Positions 8,583 through 17,147 of a stretch of DNA of 64,000 nt are shown here, in pieces. This DNA is from Mycobacterium sp. SMC-4. Its GTDB lineage: Bacteria; Actinomycetota; Actinomycetes; Mycobacteriales; Mycobacteriaceae. The stretch covers positions 1,798,001 to 1,862,000 of the forward strand of contig NZ_CP079869.1 of assembly GCF_025263265.1 (NCBI RefSeq). Reading direction: 5' to 3'. A program made the translations under genes and the position numbers. Within the stretch, counting starts at the first letter, position 1. Each line of letters opens with the position of its first letter. The notes beneath the pieces are model-generated. The model was not told the origin of the DNA. It worked only from the letters and a program-made list of their open reading frames with translations, and searched no databases.

Positions 8583-9218
8583 ATGACCGCCGAACCGACA
8601 CCCTCTGCGGAGGACCGGCGCAGCCGAGGCGACCGGCAGCGCGACGCGATTGTCGCCGCGGTGCGCGAACTGCTCGAGGAGCGATCGTTCGCCGAACTGT
8701 CGGTCAGCGCGATCAGCGAGCGCGCCGGGGTGGCCCGGTCCGGCTTCTACTTCTATTTCGAGTCCAAGTACGCGGTGCTGGCGGTGATCCTTGACGAGGC
8801 CCGCGACGAACTCATCGAGCTGACACACGACTTCGCGCCCCGGGAGCCGGGGGAGACGCCCTCGGAGTTCGCCACCCGGATGGTCGGCAGTGCTGCCAAG
8901 GTCTACGCGACCAACAACCCGGTGATGCAGGCCTGCGCGGCCGCGCGTTACACCGATGCCCAGATCCGCGCGATGATGGACGACTTCGGCGACAAGATCA
9001 TCGACCGCATCGTCGCACTGGTTGGACAGGATGAGGGAGCCCAGCCGATCAGCAGCGATCTGCCGGCTTTGATCCGCACCCTGGCGGCGACCACCACGAT
9101 GACGTTGACCCATGACAGCGCGTTCATCGGACGTGACGCCGACATCACCCGCGCGGTCGAGATCGTCGAACGGCTGTGGCTCTATGGGCTGTGGGGCGGC
9201 GGGGATCTGCGCGATTAG
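8583..9218 (+). CDS. TetR-family transcriptional regulator beside cyp136
   Basis: A 211-aa TetR regulator. The N-terminal helix-turn-helix spans about residues 18-60: RDAIVAAVRELLEERSFAELSVSAISERAGVARSGFYFYFESK. The C-terminal ligand domain is all helical. It is divergent from cyp136 and followed 42 bp later by an SDR on the same strand, the same trio as Rv3059-Rv3058c-Rv3057c. Control of both the P450 and the SDR by a lipophilic ligand is inferred. I prefer the ATG at 8583 because AAGG lies 8 nt before it; an in-frame ATG at 8565 would add six residues. Confidence 0.9.
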   Translation: MTAEPTPSAEDRRSRGDRQRDAIVAAVRELLEERSFAELSVSAISERAGVARSGFYFYFESKYAVLAVILDEARDELIELTHDFAPREPGETPSEFATRMVGSAAKVYATNNPVMQACAAARYTDAQIRAMMDDFGDKIIDRIVALVGQDEGAQPISSDLPALIRTLAATTTMTLTHDSAFIGRDADITRAVEIVERLWLYGLWGGGDLRD

Positions 9219-9260
9219 CCCGCCCGGGGCGGCCAGGGCTCGCCGGTAAGGTCGGCTCTC

Positions 9261-10148
9261 ATGGCGCGACGCAGCGGACCCCGCAAACTTCTCCGGGACG
9301 GATACGCCGGTAAACGGTGTTTGGTCACCGGGGCCGCCAGTGGCATCGGCCGCGCCACCGCACTGCAGCTGGCTGAACAGGGCGCCGAGTTGTACCTGAC
9401 CGATCGCGACGCCGCCGGTCTGGCCGCCACCGTCGCCGATGCGCGCGCGCTGGGAGGCACCGTCGCACAGCACCGGGCCTTCGACATCACCGACTACGAG
9501 GCGGTGGCCGGGTTCGCCGCGGATATCCACGCCGAAACCCCCGCCATGGACGTCGTGATGAACATCGCCGGCATCTCAGCCTGGGGCACTGTCGACACGC
9601 TGACCCACCAGCACTGGAAGTCGTTGATCGACATCAACCTGATGGGCCCGATCCATATCATCGAGACGTTTGTGCCGCCGATGATGGCGGCCCGGCGCGG
9701 GGGGCAGCTGGTGAACGTGTCCTCGGCGGCGGGGCTGGTCGCGTTGCCCTGGCACTCGGCCTACTCGGCGAGCAAGTATGGACTGCGTGGACTTTCGGAG
9801 GTGCTGCGTTTCGACCTCGCGCGACACCGCATCGGCGTCTCGGTGGTGGTGCCCGGCGCGGTGAAGACCCCGCTGGTGGAGTCCGTCGCCATCGTCGGGG
9901 TGGACCGCGAGGACCCGCGGGTGCAGTTCTGGACGCGCCGCTTCGCCGGGCATGCGGTGTCCCCGCAGGTCGCCGCGGACAAGATCCTGCGCGGCGTGGC
10001 CCGCAACCGCTATCTGGTCTATACCTCGGCCGACATTCGGGCGCTGTATCTGTTCAAGCGCACCCTGTGGTTGCCCTACAGCCTGGCGATGAAGCAGGTC
10101 AACGTGCTGTTCACGCGGGCGCTGCGGCCGAAGAAGAAACGGCGCTGA
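9261..10148 (+). CDS. Short-chain dehydrogenase/reductase, Rv3057c-like
   Basis: A 295-aa SDR, somewhat longer than the 250-aa norm because of a basic C-terminal tail (LRPKKKRR). The cofactor motif is VTGAASGIGRATALQLAEQG (about residues 21-40), followed by acidic LTDRD, which suggests NAD. MNIAGIS replaces NNAG. The catalytic serine is in VNVSSAAGL and the YxxxK pair in YSASKYGL. It follows the TetR gene in the same direction. With CYP136 it may form a two-step oxidation of an alcohol or lipid; this is inferred from context only. TAAGGT lies 8 nt before the ATG. Confidence 0.88.
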   Translation: MARRSGPRKLLRDGYAGKRCLVTGAASGIGRATALQLAEQGAELYLTDRDAAGLAATVADARALGGTVAQHRAFDITDYEAVAGFAADIHAETPAMDVVMNIAGISAWGTVDTLTHQHWKSLIDINLMGPIHIIETFVPPMMAARRGGQLVNVSSAAGLVALPWHSAYSASKYGLRGLSEVLRFDLARHRIGVSVVVPGAVKTPLVESVAIVGVDREDPRVQFWTRRFAGHAVSPQVAADKILRGVARNRYLVYTSADIRALYLFKRTLWLPYSLAMKQVNVLFTRALRPKKKRR

Positions 10149-10151
10149 GGC

Positions 10152-11318
10152 TCACCGGGACCCCCAGTCCCAGCGCGGCGTGGTCAGCAGCTGCTGGCCG
10201 CCCACTGTCGTCTCGCCCCAGTCTTTGACCAGCTCGATCTCCCAAGCCTGCGTATCGGACCCGATCGGGCCGGCGCCGAGTTCTTGACGCAACCGCGCCG
10301 AATGGGTGACGACGACGATTTGGGCCCGTTCGGCCGCCGCGGTGATCAACCCGGCCAGCGGCGCCACCAGTTCGGGGTGCAACGAGGTCTCCGGTTCGTT
10401 GAGCACCATCAGCGAGGGCGGCTCCGGGCTCAGCAGCGCGGTAGCCCAGAGCAGGAATCGCAGTGTGCCGTCGGACAGTTCAGCGCTGCGCAACGGTCGC
10501 AGCATGCCGCGCTGGTGGAGCAGCAGGTCGAACAGTCCGTCGTTGACCGACACCGAAACCGTTGCGCCATCGAGTGCCGCCGCCACCATGTGTGCCAGAT
10601 CCTCGGTGCCGGTCTCCAGGATGGTCTGGACCGCCGCGGCCAGGTCCGAGCCGTCGTCGGCCAGCACCGGTGTGCGGGTACCCACCTGCGGGCGACGCGC
10701 CGGTGCGCCGCTGTCGGCGCGGAAGCCGTCATAGAACCGCCAATCCCGCAGGCGCTCCCGCACCTGTGTCAGCTCCGGGGTGGCACCTGCCCAGTCGTTG
10801 AGCACGCTGCGGTGCGGCGCCAGGTTGCGCGCCAGCTCGTCGAACCTGCCGGGGGTATCGCCGGCGATCTCGACATGCGAACGCACCCGGCGTACCAGCG
10901 TCGCCGCCGGACGGGCCACCGGACCGGCGAAAACCAGTTCGCGCTTGATCTCCGGGTCGCGGTGGAACGCGGTCTGACGGTTCTGGGGGAGGCCGAGATC
11001 AATCAGATAGCCGAAATCGTCGCTGGCGTAGCCGAGTTCGATCGAGACATGACGGGCGCGCGGTCCGCCCTCGGCGATGCCGGTGCGACGGGCCGCACCG
11101 AGGCTCTCCGGACCGGCCCACAGCGCCGACTCCACACCCCCTTCCCGGGCCAGCGACGCGATGACCTCTCCGCGCCCGCAGTCGGCCAACAGCCGCAGCG
11201 CGCGATACAGCGACGACTTGCCCGCACCATTGGCGCCGGCGATGACGGTCAGTCGGCGCAACGGCACCACGATGTCGCGCAGCGAGCGGTAGCCGCGGAT
11301 CGCCACTGTCTCGAGCAT
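10152..11318 (-). CDS. AAA family ATPase (RecF/SMC-like, OLD-type ABC ATPase domain)
   Basis: A 388-aa protein whose N-terminus LETVAIRGYRSLRDIVVPL leads into Walker A GANGAGKSSLYRAL (about residues 29-42). An SDGTLRFLLWATALLSPEPPSLMVLNEPETSLHPEL segment carries the signature and Walker B, and VVVTHSARLRQ is the switch histidine. This is the AAA_21/AAA_23 layout of OLD-like and RecF-like ATPases. There is no nuclease (TOPRIM) domain and no toxin partner, so a defence role is not supported. It starts 9 bp after the dinB2 stop. A TAACGT hexamer 6 nt before the ATG suggests its own leaderless promoter. Only 3 bp separate its end from the convergent SDR. Confidence 0.85.
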   Translation of the reverse strand: MLETVAIRGYRSLRDIVVPLRRLTVIAGANGAGKSSLYRALRLLADCGRGEVIASLAREGGVESALWAGPESLGAARRTGIAEGGPRARHVSIELGYASDDFGYLIDLGLPQNRQTAFHRDPEIKRELVFAGPVARPAATLVRRVRSHVEIAGDTPGRFDELARNLAPHRSVLNDWAGATPELTQVRERLRDWRFYDGFRADSGAPARRPQVGTRTPVLADDGSDLAAAVQTILETGTEDLAHMVAAALDGATVSVSVNDGLFDLLLHQRGMLRPLRSAELSDGTLRFLLWATALLSPEPPSLMVLNEPETSLHPELVAPLAGLITAAAERAQIVVVTHSARLRQELGAGPIGSDTQAWEIELVKDWGETTVGGQQLLTTPRWDWGSR

Positions 11319-11324
11319 GGTCTG

Positions 11325-11330
11325 ACGTTA
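11325..11330 (-). promoter_or_regulatory. -10 hexamer of the AAA ATPase gene, overlapping the dinB2 stop codon
   Basis: TAACGT on the minus strand ends 6 nt before the ATG at 11318. Its first three bases are the TAA stop of dinB2. The spacing fits a leaderless mycobacterial transcript. Confidence 0.5.
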
Positions 11331-12416
11331 ACGGCCGACACCGACTCCGACGCGCTCACTGCCGGATTCGTTCATCGCCAGCTCCAGGCGCACACCCAAT
11401 AACCGCACCGGTCGGTCCAACGCGAACATGCCCAGCAGTTCGACGGCGGTGGCCACCACGACGTCGGCGTCGGTACCGGGGGTGGCAAGTTTGCGAATCT
11501 TGGTTCGGGTGTAGAAGGTCTTGGTGCGAACGGTGACCGCGACGCGGGTGACGGTGCGGCGCTGTTCGACGACCTCGGCCAAGGTGCGGCGCGCCAGGTC
11601 GGCGACTGCCTCTGCCATCTCGTGCGGGTCCGTCAAGTCCTCGGCAAAGGTGACGACGTGGCTGCGCGACCGTGCCACCCACGGCTGCGCACTGACGGTG
11701 CTGTCGCCACCCCCCTTGGCCAGCAACAAGATCCACAGCCCGGTCGTCGGACCGAACGCGGCGGTGAGCACCCCGGCGTCGGTGTCGGCCAATTGCGCGA
11801 CCGTGCTGATGCCCATTGCGGCAAGCTTCTTCGCGGTTTTCGGGCCGACTCCCCAGAGCTCGTCGACGGGCCGGTCGCCCATCGTCGTCATCCAGTTCTC
11901 ATCGGTGAGCACGTGGATGCCGGCCGGTTTGGCGAAACCGGTGGCGACTTTGGCCCGTTGCTTGTTGTCACTGATACCCACAGAGCAGGACAGCGCGGTC
12001 TGCGCGCCGATCACCGTGCGAAGGCGCTGGGCGAGATCGACGGCCTCGTGCAGTGTCGGTACCTGCGCGCCGAGGTAGGCCTCGTCCCAGCCCCAGACCT
12101 CCACGGGGTGTCCGAAATCCCGAAGCAGTGTCATCACCTGCTCGGATGCGGCGTCATAGGCTGCGGAGTCGGATGCGAGAAAGACGGCTTCGTGGCACCG
12201 GCGGGCCGCGGTGCGCAATGGCATGCCTGCCCGGACGCCGTACGCGCGGGCCTCGTAAGAGGCGCAGGCGACGACCTTACGCGGTTCGGTCGGGTCGCCG
12301 TTGCCTCCGACGATCACCGGGCGCCCGGCAAGATCCGGGTTCCGCCGCACTTCGACGGCTGCCAGGAACTGGTCGAGGTCGACGTGCAGGATCCAGCCGT
12401 CGCAGTCCTGGGTCAT
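11328..12416 (-). CDS. dinB2: Y-family DNA polymerase IV, DinB2 type
   Basis: A 362-aa lesion-bypass polymerase. The catalytic residues are in HVDLDQFLAAVE (first Asp) and VWGWDEAYLG (the acidic pair position). Helix-hairpin-helix LWGVGPKTAKKLAAMGI and the little-finger domain follow. After DLDQF comes leucine (residue 18), where most DinB enzymes have an aromatic steric gate. This is the residue known from M. smegmatis DinB2, which readily inserts ribonucleotides. The ATG at 12416 shares ATGA with the stop of the upstream TetR gene, so the two are probably translationally coupled. It corresponds to Rv3056. Confidence 0.92.
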   Translation of the reverse strand: MTQDCDGWILHVDLDQFLAAVEVRRNPDLAGRPVIVGGNGDPTEPRKVVACASYEARAYGVRAGMPLRTAARRCHEAVFLASDSAAYDAASEQVMTLLRDFGHPVEVWGWDEAYLGAQVPTLHEAVDLAQRLRTVIGAQTALSCSVGISDNKQRAKVATGFAKPAGIHVLTDENWMTTMGDRPVDELWGVGPKTAKKLAAMGISTVAQLADTDAGVLTAAFGPTTGLWILLLAKGGGDSTVSAQPWVARSRSHVVTFAEDLTDPHEMAEAVADLARRTLAEVVEQRRTVTRVAVTVRTKTFYTRTKIRKLATPGTDADVVVATAVELLGMFALDRPVRLLGVRLELAMNESGSERVGVGVGR

Positions 12417-13048
12417 GTCCCACACAGCTTGCGTGCCACCGATTCCCACGCATCGCCGAGGTCGGCCAGGGTGCGGCCGCGTTCGGTGGTCTGGTAGCGG
12501 ACGTAGCCGGCATCGAGCAGCGCCAGCAGTGCCGCGGCCTGGGCGTCGAGATCGCCGGTGGTTCCGGCGGCGCGCAACAGCACGCGGACGTGACTGTGGT
12601 GCAGGGCCATCGGTGCGTTGAACCGCATCAGCGGGTCACGACCGACGTCGGCGAGCAGCGCGTAGTGCGCGTCGACGAAGGCCAGCCGCTCGCGCCCGTA
12701 GGCCAAGAGGCGCTCCAATGCCGGGGCGCCGGGGCCCAGCGGGGGCGGTCCGAACAGCAGCGCGTGCTGGTGGGCCTTCTCGTTCTCGTCGAGCAGCACG
12801 TTCATCAATCCGGCCCGGCTGCCGAACCTGCGAAACAGCGTGCCCTTGCCCACCCCGGCAGCGGCCACGATCTCGTCGGTGGTCACCGCGTCGGCGCCCC
12901 GCTCGGCGATCAGACGCCGGGCCGCGTCCAGCAGCAGACCCCGATTTCGCGCGGCGTCGCCACGCTCGACCGGAGCGGCGATCAGATTCTTGCCGGCCAC
13001 CGGCACCGGCTCCAGCAGCGGATGCTCGGACGCACTCACCTTGGTCAC
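12413..13048 (-). CDS. TetR-family regulator coupled to dinB2
   Basis: A 211-aa TetR protein. The HTH is at about residues 27-73: AARNRGLLLDAARRLIAERGADAVTTDEIVAAAGVGKGTLFRRFGSR. The C-terminal domain resembles regulators with the SbtR-like C-terminal fold, but this is uncertain. It overlaps dinB2 by 4 bp and is divergent from a flavin reductase gene. The 77-bp gap between the two starts holds a CGGACT-GT-AGTCCG repeat beside the reductase -10 box. It therefore probably represses the reductase and its own operon, tying DinB2 expression to the same signal. That link is inferred. It corresponds to Rv3055. Confidence 0.88.
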   Translation of the reverse strand: MTKVSASEHPLLEPVPVAGKNLIAAPVERGDAARNRGLLLDAARRLIAERGADAVTTDEIVAAAGVGKGTLFRRFGSRAGLMNVLLDENEKAHQHALLFGPPPLGPGAPALERLLAYGRERLAFVDAHYALLADVGRDPLMRFNAPMALHHSHVRVLLRAAGTTGDLDAQAAALLALLDAGYVRYQTTERGRTLADLGDAWESVARKLCGT

Positions 13049-13069
13049 TTTAACTCAGCGGGAATAAAT

Positions 13070-13090
13070 CGGACTGTAGTCCGGTTAGGA
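13070..13090. promoter_or_regulatory. Candidate TetR operator and -10 box of the flavin reductase gene
   Basis: CGGACT (13070-13075) and AGTCCG (13078-13083) are perfect 6-bp arms around GT. TAGGAT at 13085-13090 is a good -10 for the rightward gene starting at 13126, so a bound repressor would block it. Confidence 0.55.
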
Positions 13091-13125
13091 TGGGCGAAGA
13101 TCGACTCAGACGAAGGGACATCGAA

Positions 13126-13668
13126 ATGCCGGACAACTCCGTACTGGTCCTGGTGGGCAGCCTGCGCGCAGCATCGGTCAACCGCCAACTCGCCGAACTC
13201 GCCGTCGAGTACGCGCCGGCCGGAACCACCTTCGAGTGGTTCGATCGGCTGGCTGAACTGCCGTTCTACAACGAAGACCTCGACAACGACGCGGTCGCCG
13301 AACCGGTGGCGGCGCTGCGCGAGGCTGCAGCGCGGGCCGGAGGTGCGCTGGTCATCACTCCGGAGTACAACGGCAGCATCCCCGGTGTGCTCAAGAATGC
13401 GATCGACTGGCTGTCACGGCCATGGGGTGACAGCGCACTCAAGGACAAGCCGCTCGCTGTCGTGGGCGCCGCGCTCGGACGCTATGGCGGCCAGTGGGCC
13501 CACGACGAAACTCGCAAGTCGTTCGGCATCGCCGGCCCCCGGGTGCTCGAGGACGTGGCGTTGTCGATCCATACTCCGACGCTCGACGACAAGCATCCTC
13601 GTGAGACGGCCGAGGTCGTCGACCAGTTGAAGGATGTCATCGGCAAGCTCATCAGCGAGATCGGTTGA
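13126..13668 (+). CDS. NADPH-dependent FMN reductase (quinone reductase-like)
   Basis: A 180-aa flavodoxin-fold protein. The FMN phosphate loop is VGSLRAASVNRQLAELA (residues 9-25). The ITPEYNGSIPGVLKNAIDWLSRP motif is the hallmark of the NADPH:FMN reductase/ChrR-MdaB-like family, which reduces flavins, quinones or azo compounds. The ATG at 13126 follows GAAGGGA; a further in-frame ATG at 13090 would lie inside the -10 box and is unlikely. It is divergent from a TetR gene with a shared operator-like repeat, the usual layout for inducible quinone defence. It corresponds to Rv3054c. Confidence 0.9.
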   Translation: MPDNSVLVLVGSLRAASVNRQLAELAVEYAPAGTTFEWFDRLAELPFYNEDLDNDAVAEPVAALREAAARAGGALVITPEYNGSIPGVLKNAIDWLSRPWGDSALKDKPLAVVGAALGRYGGQWAHDETRKSFGIAGPRVLEDVALSIHTPTLDDKHPRETAEVVDQLKDVIGKLISEIG

Positions 13669-14241
13669 CCGTCCGATTGTGTCCCACCGGCGTCGGCCGT
13701 CACGCAGATCGTTGCGGCCGGCGCCGGTGTTCGGTTGCGGTCGGGTGCCGCGCCGCGCTGCGAGGTCGAATCGCGGCTCTGTGGGACTTTGCTGACTGTG
13801 CTGCCCCGACGAAGCGCGGTTTGCTGATGCGGGGCGCGCCGACGCCGCGGCGGAGCTGATCTGTCGGTGCGGGCTGATACACCTGACAGCAGCCCGACGA
13901 CACGGTCGATTGTGACGTGCGACACGCCGGGGCGCGTCACCGTGAAAGGCTTACGACCTGGGAATTTCAAAAATGTCATTCAGAACATCTGGTATCTCTT
14001 CGCAATGTCGGACACTAGGTGTAGTGTTTCGACCACCGAAGGACCCCCAAGATATGGAGTCCGGACGGACCTGAAGAACCCGGCAGAGCCGGCCTCCCGG
14101 CAGACCGGTACGCGGTCCGGACGGCGCGGAATTCTCACGGTTCCCGGGTCGCTGAACTTCAGCGGAATGCAGTAACTGAGATGTTGCCAGCTCGTCCCTC
14201 TCAGCCCTCCAAGACAGCCTCACGACAGGAGCCGATCGCAG
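13669..14241 (+). promoter_or_regulatory. 573-bp gene-free region with nrdHIE promoter and long leader
   Basis: I see no credible gene here. The NrdR-type sites lie at 13981-14027. If transcription starts near 14034, just after TAGTGT, a leader of about 208 nt precedes nrdH. That leader has foldable sequence: GTCCGGAC occurs at 14059-14066 and 14115-14122, CTGAAG 14071-14076 can pair with CTTCAG 14157-14162, and GCTGAAcTTCAGC forms a compact dyad at 14151-14163. No known riboswitch was recognised. Confidence 0.5.
13981..14027. promoter_or_regulatory. Tandem NrdR-type boxes upstream of nrdHIE
   Basis: The 16-bp box ACACTAGGTGTAGTGT (14012-14027) has perfect ACACTA/TAGTGT arms and matches the NrdR consensus form. 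A degenerate partner containing AACATCT begins at 13984, 28 bp before it. The same AACATCT-28 bp-box arrangement recurs upstream of nrdF. TAGTGT also suits a -10 element. Confidence 0.75.
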
Positions 14242-14493
14242 ATGACACAGCCCACCGTCACCGTGTACACGAAACCGGCCTGCGTTCAGTGCAACGCCAC
14301 GTACAAGGCGCTCGACAAGCAGGGCATCGCCTACGAGGTCGTCGACATCTCGGTCGACCACGAGGCGCGTGACTACGTGATGGCTCTGGGCTATCTGCAG
14401 GCTCCGGTCGTGGTGGTCGGCAACGAGCACTGGTCGGGCTTCCGTCCGGACCGGATCAAAGCGCTGGCCGGCGCCGCCGCAGTCACCGCGTAG
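14242..14493 (+). CDS. nrdH: NrdH glutaredoxin-like electron donor
   Basis: An 83-aa thioredoxin-fold redoxin that passes electrons from thioredoxin reductase to the class Ib ribonucleotide reductase NrdE. The redox motif C-V-Q-C is at residues 14-17 (TKPACVQCNATYKAL), with the NrdH specificity segment GFRPDRIKAL near the C-terminus. It is first in the nrdHIE operon, 42 bp before nrdI, behind the NrdR-type sites. Length and motifs are standard. The ATG is preceded by ACAGGAGC. Confidence 0.96.
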   Translation: MTQPTVTVYTKPACVQCNATYKALDKQGIAYEVVDISVDHEARDYVMALGYLQAPVVVVGNEHWSGFRPDRIKALAGAAAVTA

Positions 14494-14535
14494 ATCACGT
14501 AGCTCCACCAACCAACCCGACCGAGAGGAGACGAC

Positions 14536-14994
14536 GTGAGCAACCTCGTCTACTTCTCCAGCGTGTCGGAGAACACCCATCGTTTTGTACAGAAGCTCGA
14601 AATTCCTGCCGTCCGGATCCCGCTGAAGGAACGGATCCTGGTCGACGAGCCGTATGTACTCGTCGTCCCCACCTACGGTGGCGGGCACGCCAACGGTCCT
14701 GATCCTGACCGCGGGGGTTATGTCCCCAAGCAGGTGATCGCCTTCCTCAACAACGAACACAACCGGTCGTTGATCCGCGGCGTCATCGCCGCGGGCAACA
14801 CCAATTTCGGCGCCGAGTTCGGGTACGCGGGGGTCGTCATCTCCCGCAAGTGCGGCGTCCCGTTTCTGTACCGCTTCGAATTGATGGGCACCACGGACGA
14901 CGTCTTCGCCGTACGCCAGGGCCTGACCGATTTTTGGGCCGACGCCCGGAAGGAACAGACGTGTCACCAACCGTCACAGCTGCAGAACCTGTAA
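14536..14994 (+). CDS. nrdI: NrdI flavodoxin-like maturation protein
   Basis: A 152-aa FMN protein that supplies the oxidant needed to build the manganese-tyrosyl radical in NrdF. The FMN phosphate loop is [15 protein letters not shown] (residues 6-20), and the characteristic VVPTYGGG and [15 protein letters not shown] segments follow. It starts at a GTG behind GAGAGGAGA. Its last 34 bp overlap the start of nrdE, so the two are translated as a coupled pair. Confidence 0.95.
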   Translation: MSNLVYFSSVSENTHRFVQKLEIPAVRIPLKERILVDEPYVLVVPTYGGGHANGPDPDRGGYVPKQVIAFLNNEHNRSLIRGVIAAGNTNFGAEFGYAGVVISRKCGVPFLYRFELMGTTDDVFAVRQGLTDFWADARKEQTCHQPSQLQNL

Positions 14995-17129
14995 CCACAG
15001 GCACCCACGCGCTCCCCGGGGAGACCGATTACCACGCGCTGAACGCGATGCTGAATCTGTACGACGCCGACGGCAAGATTCAGTTCGACAAGGATGTGCT
15101 GGCTGCGCGTGAGTACTTCCTGCAGCACGTCAACCAGAACACCGTCTTCTTCCACAGCCAGGACGAGAAACTCGACTACCTGATCGAGAAGGAGTACTAC
15201 GAGCGTGAGGTGCTCGACCAGTACTCGCGCAACTTCGTCAAGACACTGCTCGATCGGGCCTACGCCAAGAAGTTCCGGTTCCCGACCTTCCTCGGTGCGT
15301 TCAAGTACTACACGTCCTACACGCTCAAGACATTCGACGGGAAGCGTTACCTCGAGCGGTTCGAGGATCGCGTCGTCATGGTTGCTCTGACGCTGGCCGC
15401 GGGGGACAACACACTGGCCGAGAAGCTCGTCGACGAAATCATCGACGGTCGTTTCCAGCCGGCCACCCCGACATTCCTCAACTCGGGCAAGAAGCAGCGC
15501 GGCGAACCGGTCAGCTGCTTTCTGCTGCGCATCGAGGACAACATGGAATCGATCGGTCGCTCCATCAACTCGGCGTTGCAGCTGTCCAAGCGCGGAGGCG
15601 GGGTGGCATTGCTGCTGACCAACATTCGTGAGCACGGCGCACCGATCAAGAACATCGAGAACCAGAGCTCGGGCGTCATCCCGATCATGAAGCTACTCGA
15701 GGACTCGTTCTCCTATGCCAACCAGCTCGGGGCCCGGCAGGGGGCGGGTGCGGTGTACCTGCACGCCCACCATCCCGACATCTACCGCTTCCTGGACACC
15801 AAGCGGGAGAACGCCGACGAGAAGATCCGGATCAAGACCCTCAGCCTGGGGGTGGTGATCCCGGACATCACCTTCGAGTTGGCCAAGAAGAACGAGGACA
15901 TGTACCTGTTCTCGCCGTATGACGTCGAGCGCGTCTACGGGGTGCCGTTCGCCGACATCTCGGTGACCGAGAAGTACTACGAGATGGTCGACGACAGCCG
16001 GATCCGCAAGACCAAGATCAAAGCGCGCGAGTTCTTCCAGACCCTGGCCGAGCTGCAGTTCGAGTCCGGATACCCGTACATCATGTACGAGGATACGGTC
16101 AACCGAGCCAACCCCATCGATGGCAAGATCACCCACTCCAACCTGTGCTCGGAGATCCTGCAGGTCTCCACGCCATCGGAGTTCAACGATGACCTGTCCT
16201 ACAAGAAGATCGGCAAGGACATCTCCTGCAACCTCGGTTCGCTGAACATCGCCAAGGCAATGGACTCGCCGGATTTCGCGCAGACCATCGAGGTGTCGAT
16301 CCGGGCGCTGACCGCTGTCAGCGATCAAACCCACATCACCTCGGTGCCGTCGATCGAGCAGGGCAACAACGAGTCGCACGCCATCGGCCTCGGGCAGATG
16401 AACCTGCACGGCTACCTGGCTCGCGAGCGGATCATGTACGGCTCCGAAGAGGGTGTGGACTTCACCAACATCTACTTCTACACCGTGCTCTATCACGCGC
16501 TGCGGGCCTCCAATCGCATTGCGATCGAACGAGGTACGGCGTTCGGTGGATTCGAGAAGTCCAAGTACAAGTCGGGGGAGTTCTTCGACAAGTACACCGA
16601 GCAGGTGTGGGAACCCAAGACAGATCGGGTTCGCCGGCTCTTCGCCGATGCCGGCATCCGCATCCCGACCCAGGAGGACTGGAATCGCCTCAAGGCGTCG
16701 GTGCAGGAGCACGGCATCTACAACCAGAACCTGCAGGCGGTGCCGCCGACCGGGTCGATCTCCTACATCAACAACTCCACCAGTTCGATCCACCCGGTGG
16801 CGAGCAAGATCGAGATCCGCAAGGAAGGCAAGATCGGCCGCGTCTACTATCCGGCGCCATATCTGACCAACGACAACCTGGAGTACTACCAGGACGCGTA
16901 TGAGATCGGCTACGAGAAGATCATCGACACCTACGCCGCGGCCACTCAGCACGTGGATCAGGGGCTGAGCCTGACGCTGTTCTTCAAGGACACCGCCACC
17001 ACCCGTGATGTGAACAAGGCGCAGATCTACGCGTGGCGCAAGGGAATCAAGACGCTGTACTACATCCGGCTGCGGCAGATGGCGTTGGAGGGTACCGAGG
17101 TGGAGGGCTGCGTCAGCTGCATGCTGTGA
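14961..17129 (+). CDS. nrdE: Class Ib ribonucleoside-diphosphate reductase alpha subunit
   Basis: A 722-aa catalytic subunit that reduces ribonucleoside diphosphates. It shows the thiyl-radical barrel motifs [18 protein letters not shown], the active site loop [13 protein letters not shown] and [12 protein letters not shown], and the C-terminal redox pair C717-V-S-C720 followed by Met-Leu. There is no ATP-cone domain, as expected for class Ib. The GTG at 14961 follows GGAAGGA and overlaps nrdI by 34 bp. Its partner nrdF lies 6.2 kb downstream, separated by unrelated genes, the same split seen in M. tuberculosis (Rv3051c and Rv3048c). Confidence 0.97.
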   Translation: MSPTVTAAEPVTTGTHALPGETDYHALNAMLNLYDADGKIQFDKDVLAAREYFLQHVNQNTVFFHSQDEKLDYLIEKEYYEREVLDQYSRNFVKTLLDRAYAKKFRFPTFLGAFKYYTSYTLKTFDGKRYLERFEDRVVMVALTLAAGDNTLAEKLVDEIIDGRFQPATPTFLNSGKKQRGEPVSCFLLRIEDNMESIGRSINSALQLSKRGGGVALLLTNIREHGAPIKNIENQSSGVIPIMKLLEDSFSYANQLGARQGAGAVYLHAHHPDIYRFLDTKRENADEKIRIKTLSLGVVIPDITFELAKKNEDMYLFSPYDVERVYGVPFADISVTEKYYEMVDDSRIRKTKIKAREFFQTLAELQFESGYPYIMYEDTVNRANPIDGKITHSNLCSEILQVSTPSEFNDDLSYKKIGKDISCNLGSLNIAKAMDSPDFAQTIEVSIRALTAVSDQTHITSVPSIEQGNNESHAIGLGQMNLHGYLARERIMYGSEEGVDFTNIYFYTVLYHALRASNRIAIERGTAFGGFEKSKYKSGEFFDKYTEQVWEPKTDRVRRLFADAGIRIPTQEDWNRLKASVQEHGIYNQNLQAVPPTGSISYINNSTSSIHPVASKIEIRKEGKIGRVYYPAPYLTNDNLEYYQDAYEIGYEKIIDTYAAATQHVDQGLSLTLFFKDTATTRDVNKAQIYAWRKGIKTLYYIRLRQMALEGTEVEGCVSCML

Positions 17130-17147
17130 CGGCTTCCCGGTGAAGAA

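Noticed and set aside
10152..12449. The AAA ATPase beside dinB2 as a phage-defence (OLD-like) system
   Set aside because: No TOPRIM nuclease domain, no partner helicase and no mobile-element context.
13700..13903. Short frames in the region before nrdH
   Set aside because: No ribosome site, no hydrophobic or domain pattern, and arginine-rich composition of random GC-rich frames.
15693..16952. A 419-codon frame opposite nrdE
   Set aside because: Same reason: full overlap with a conserved gene and no protein family seen.
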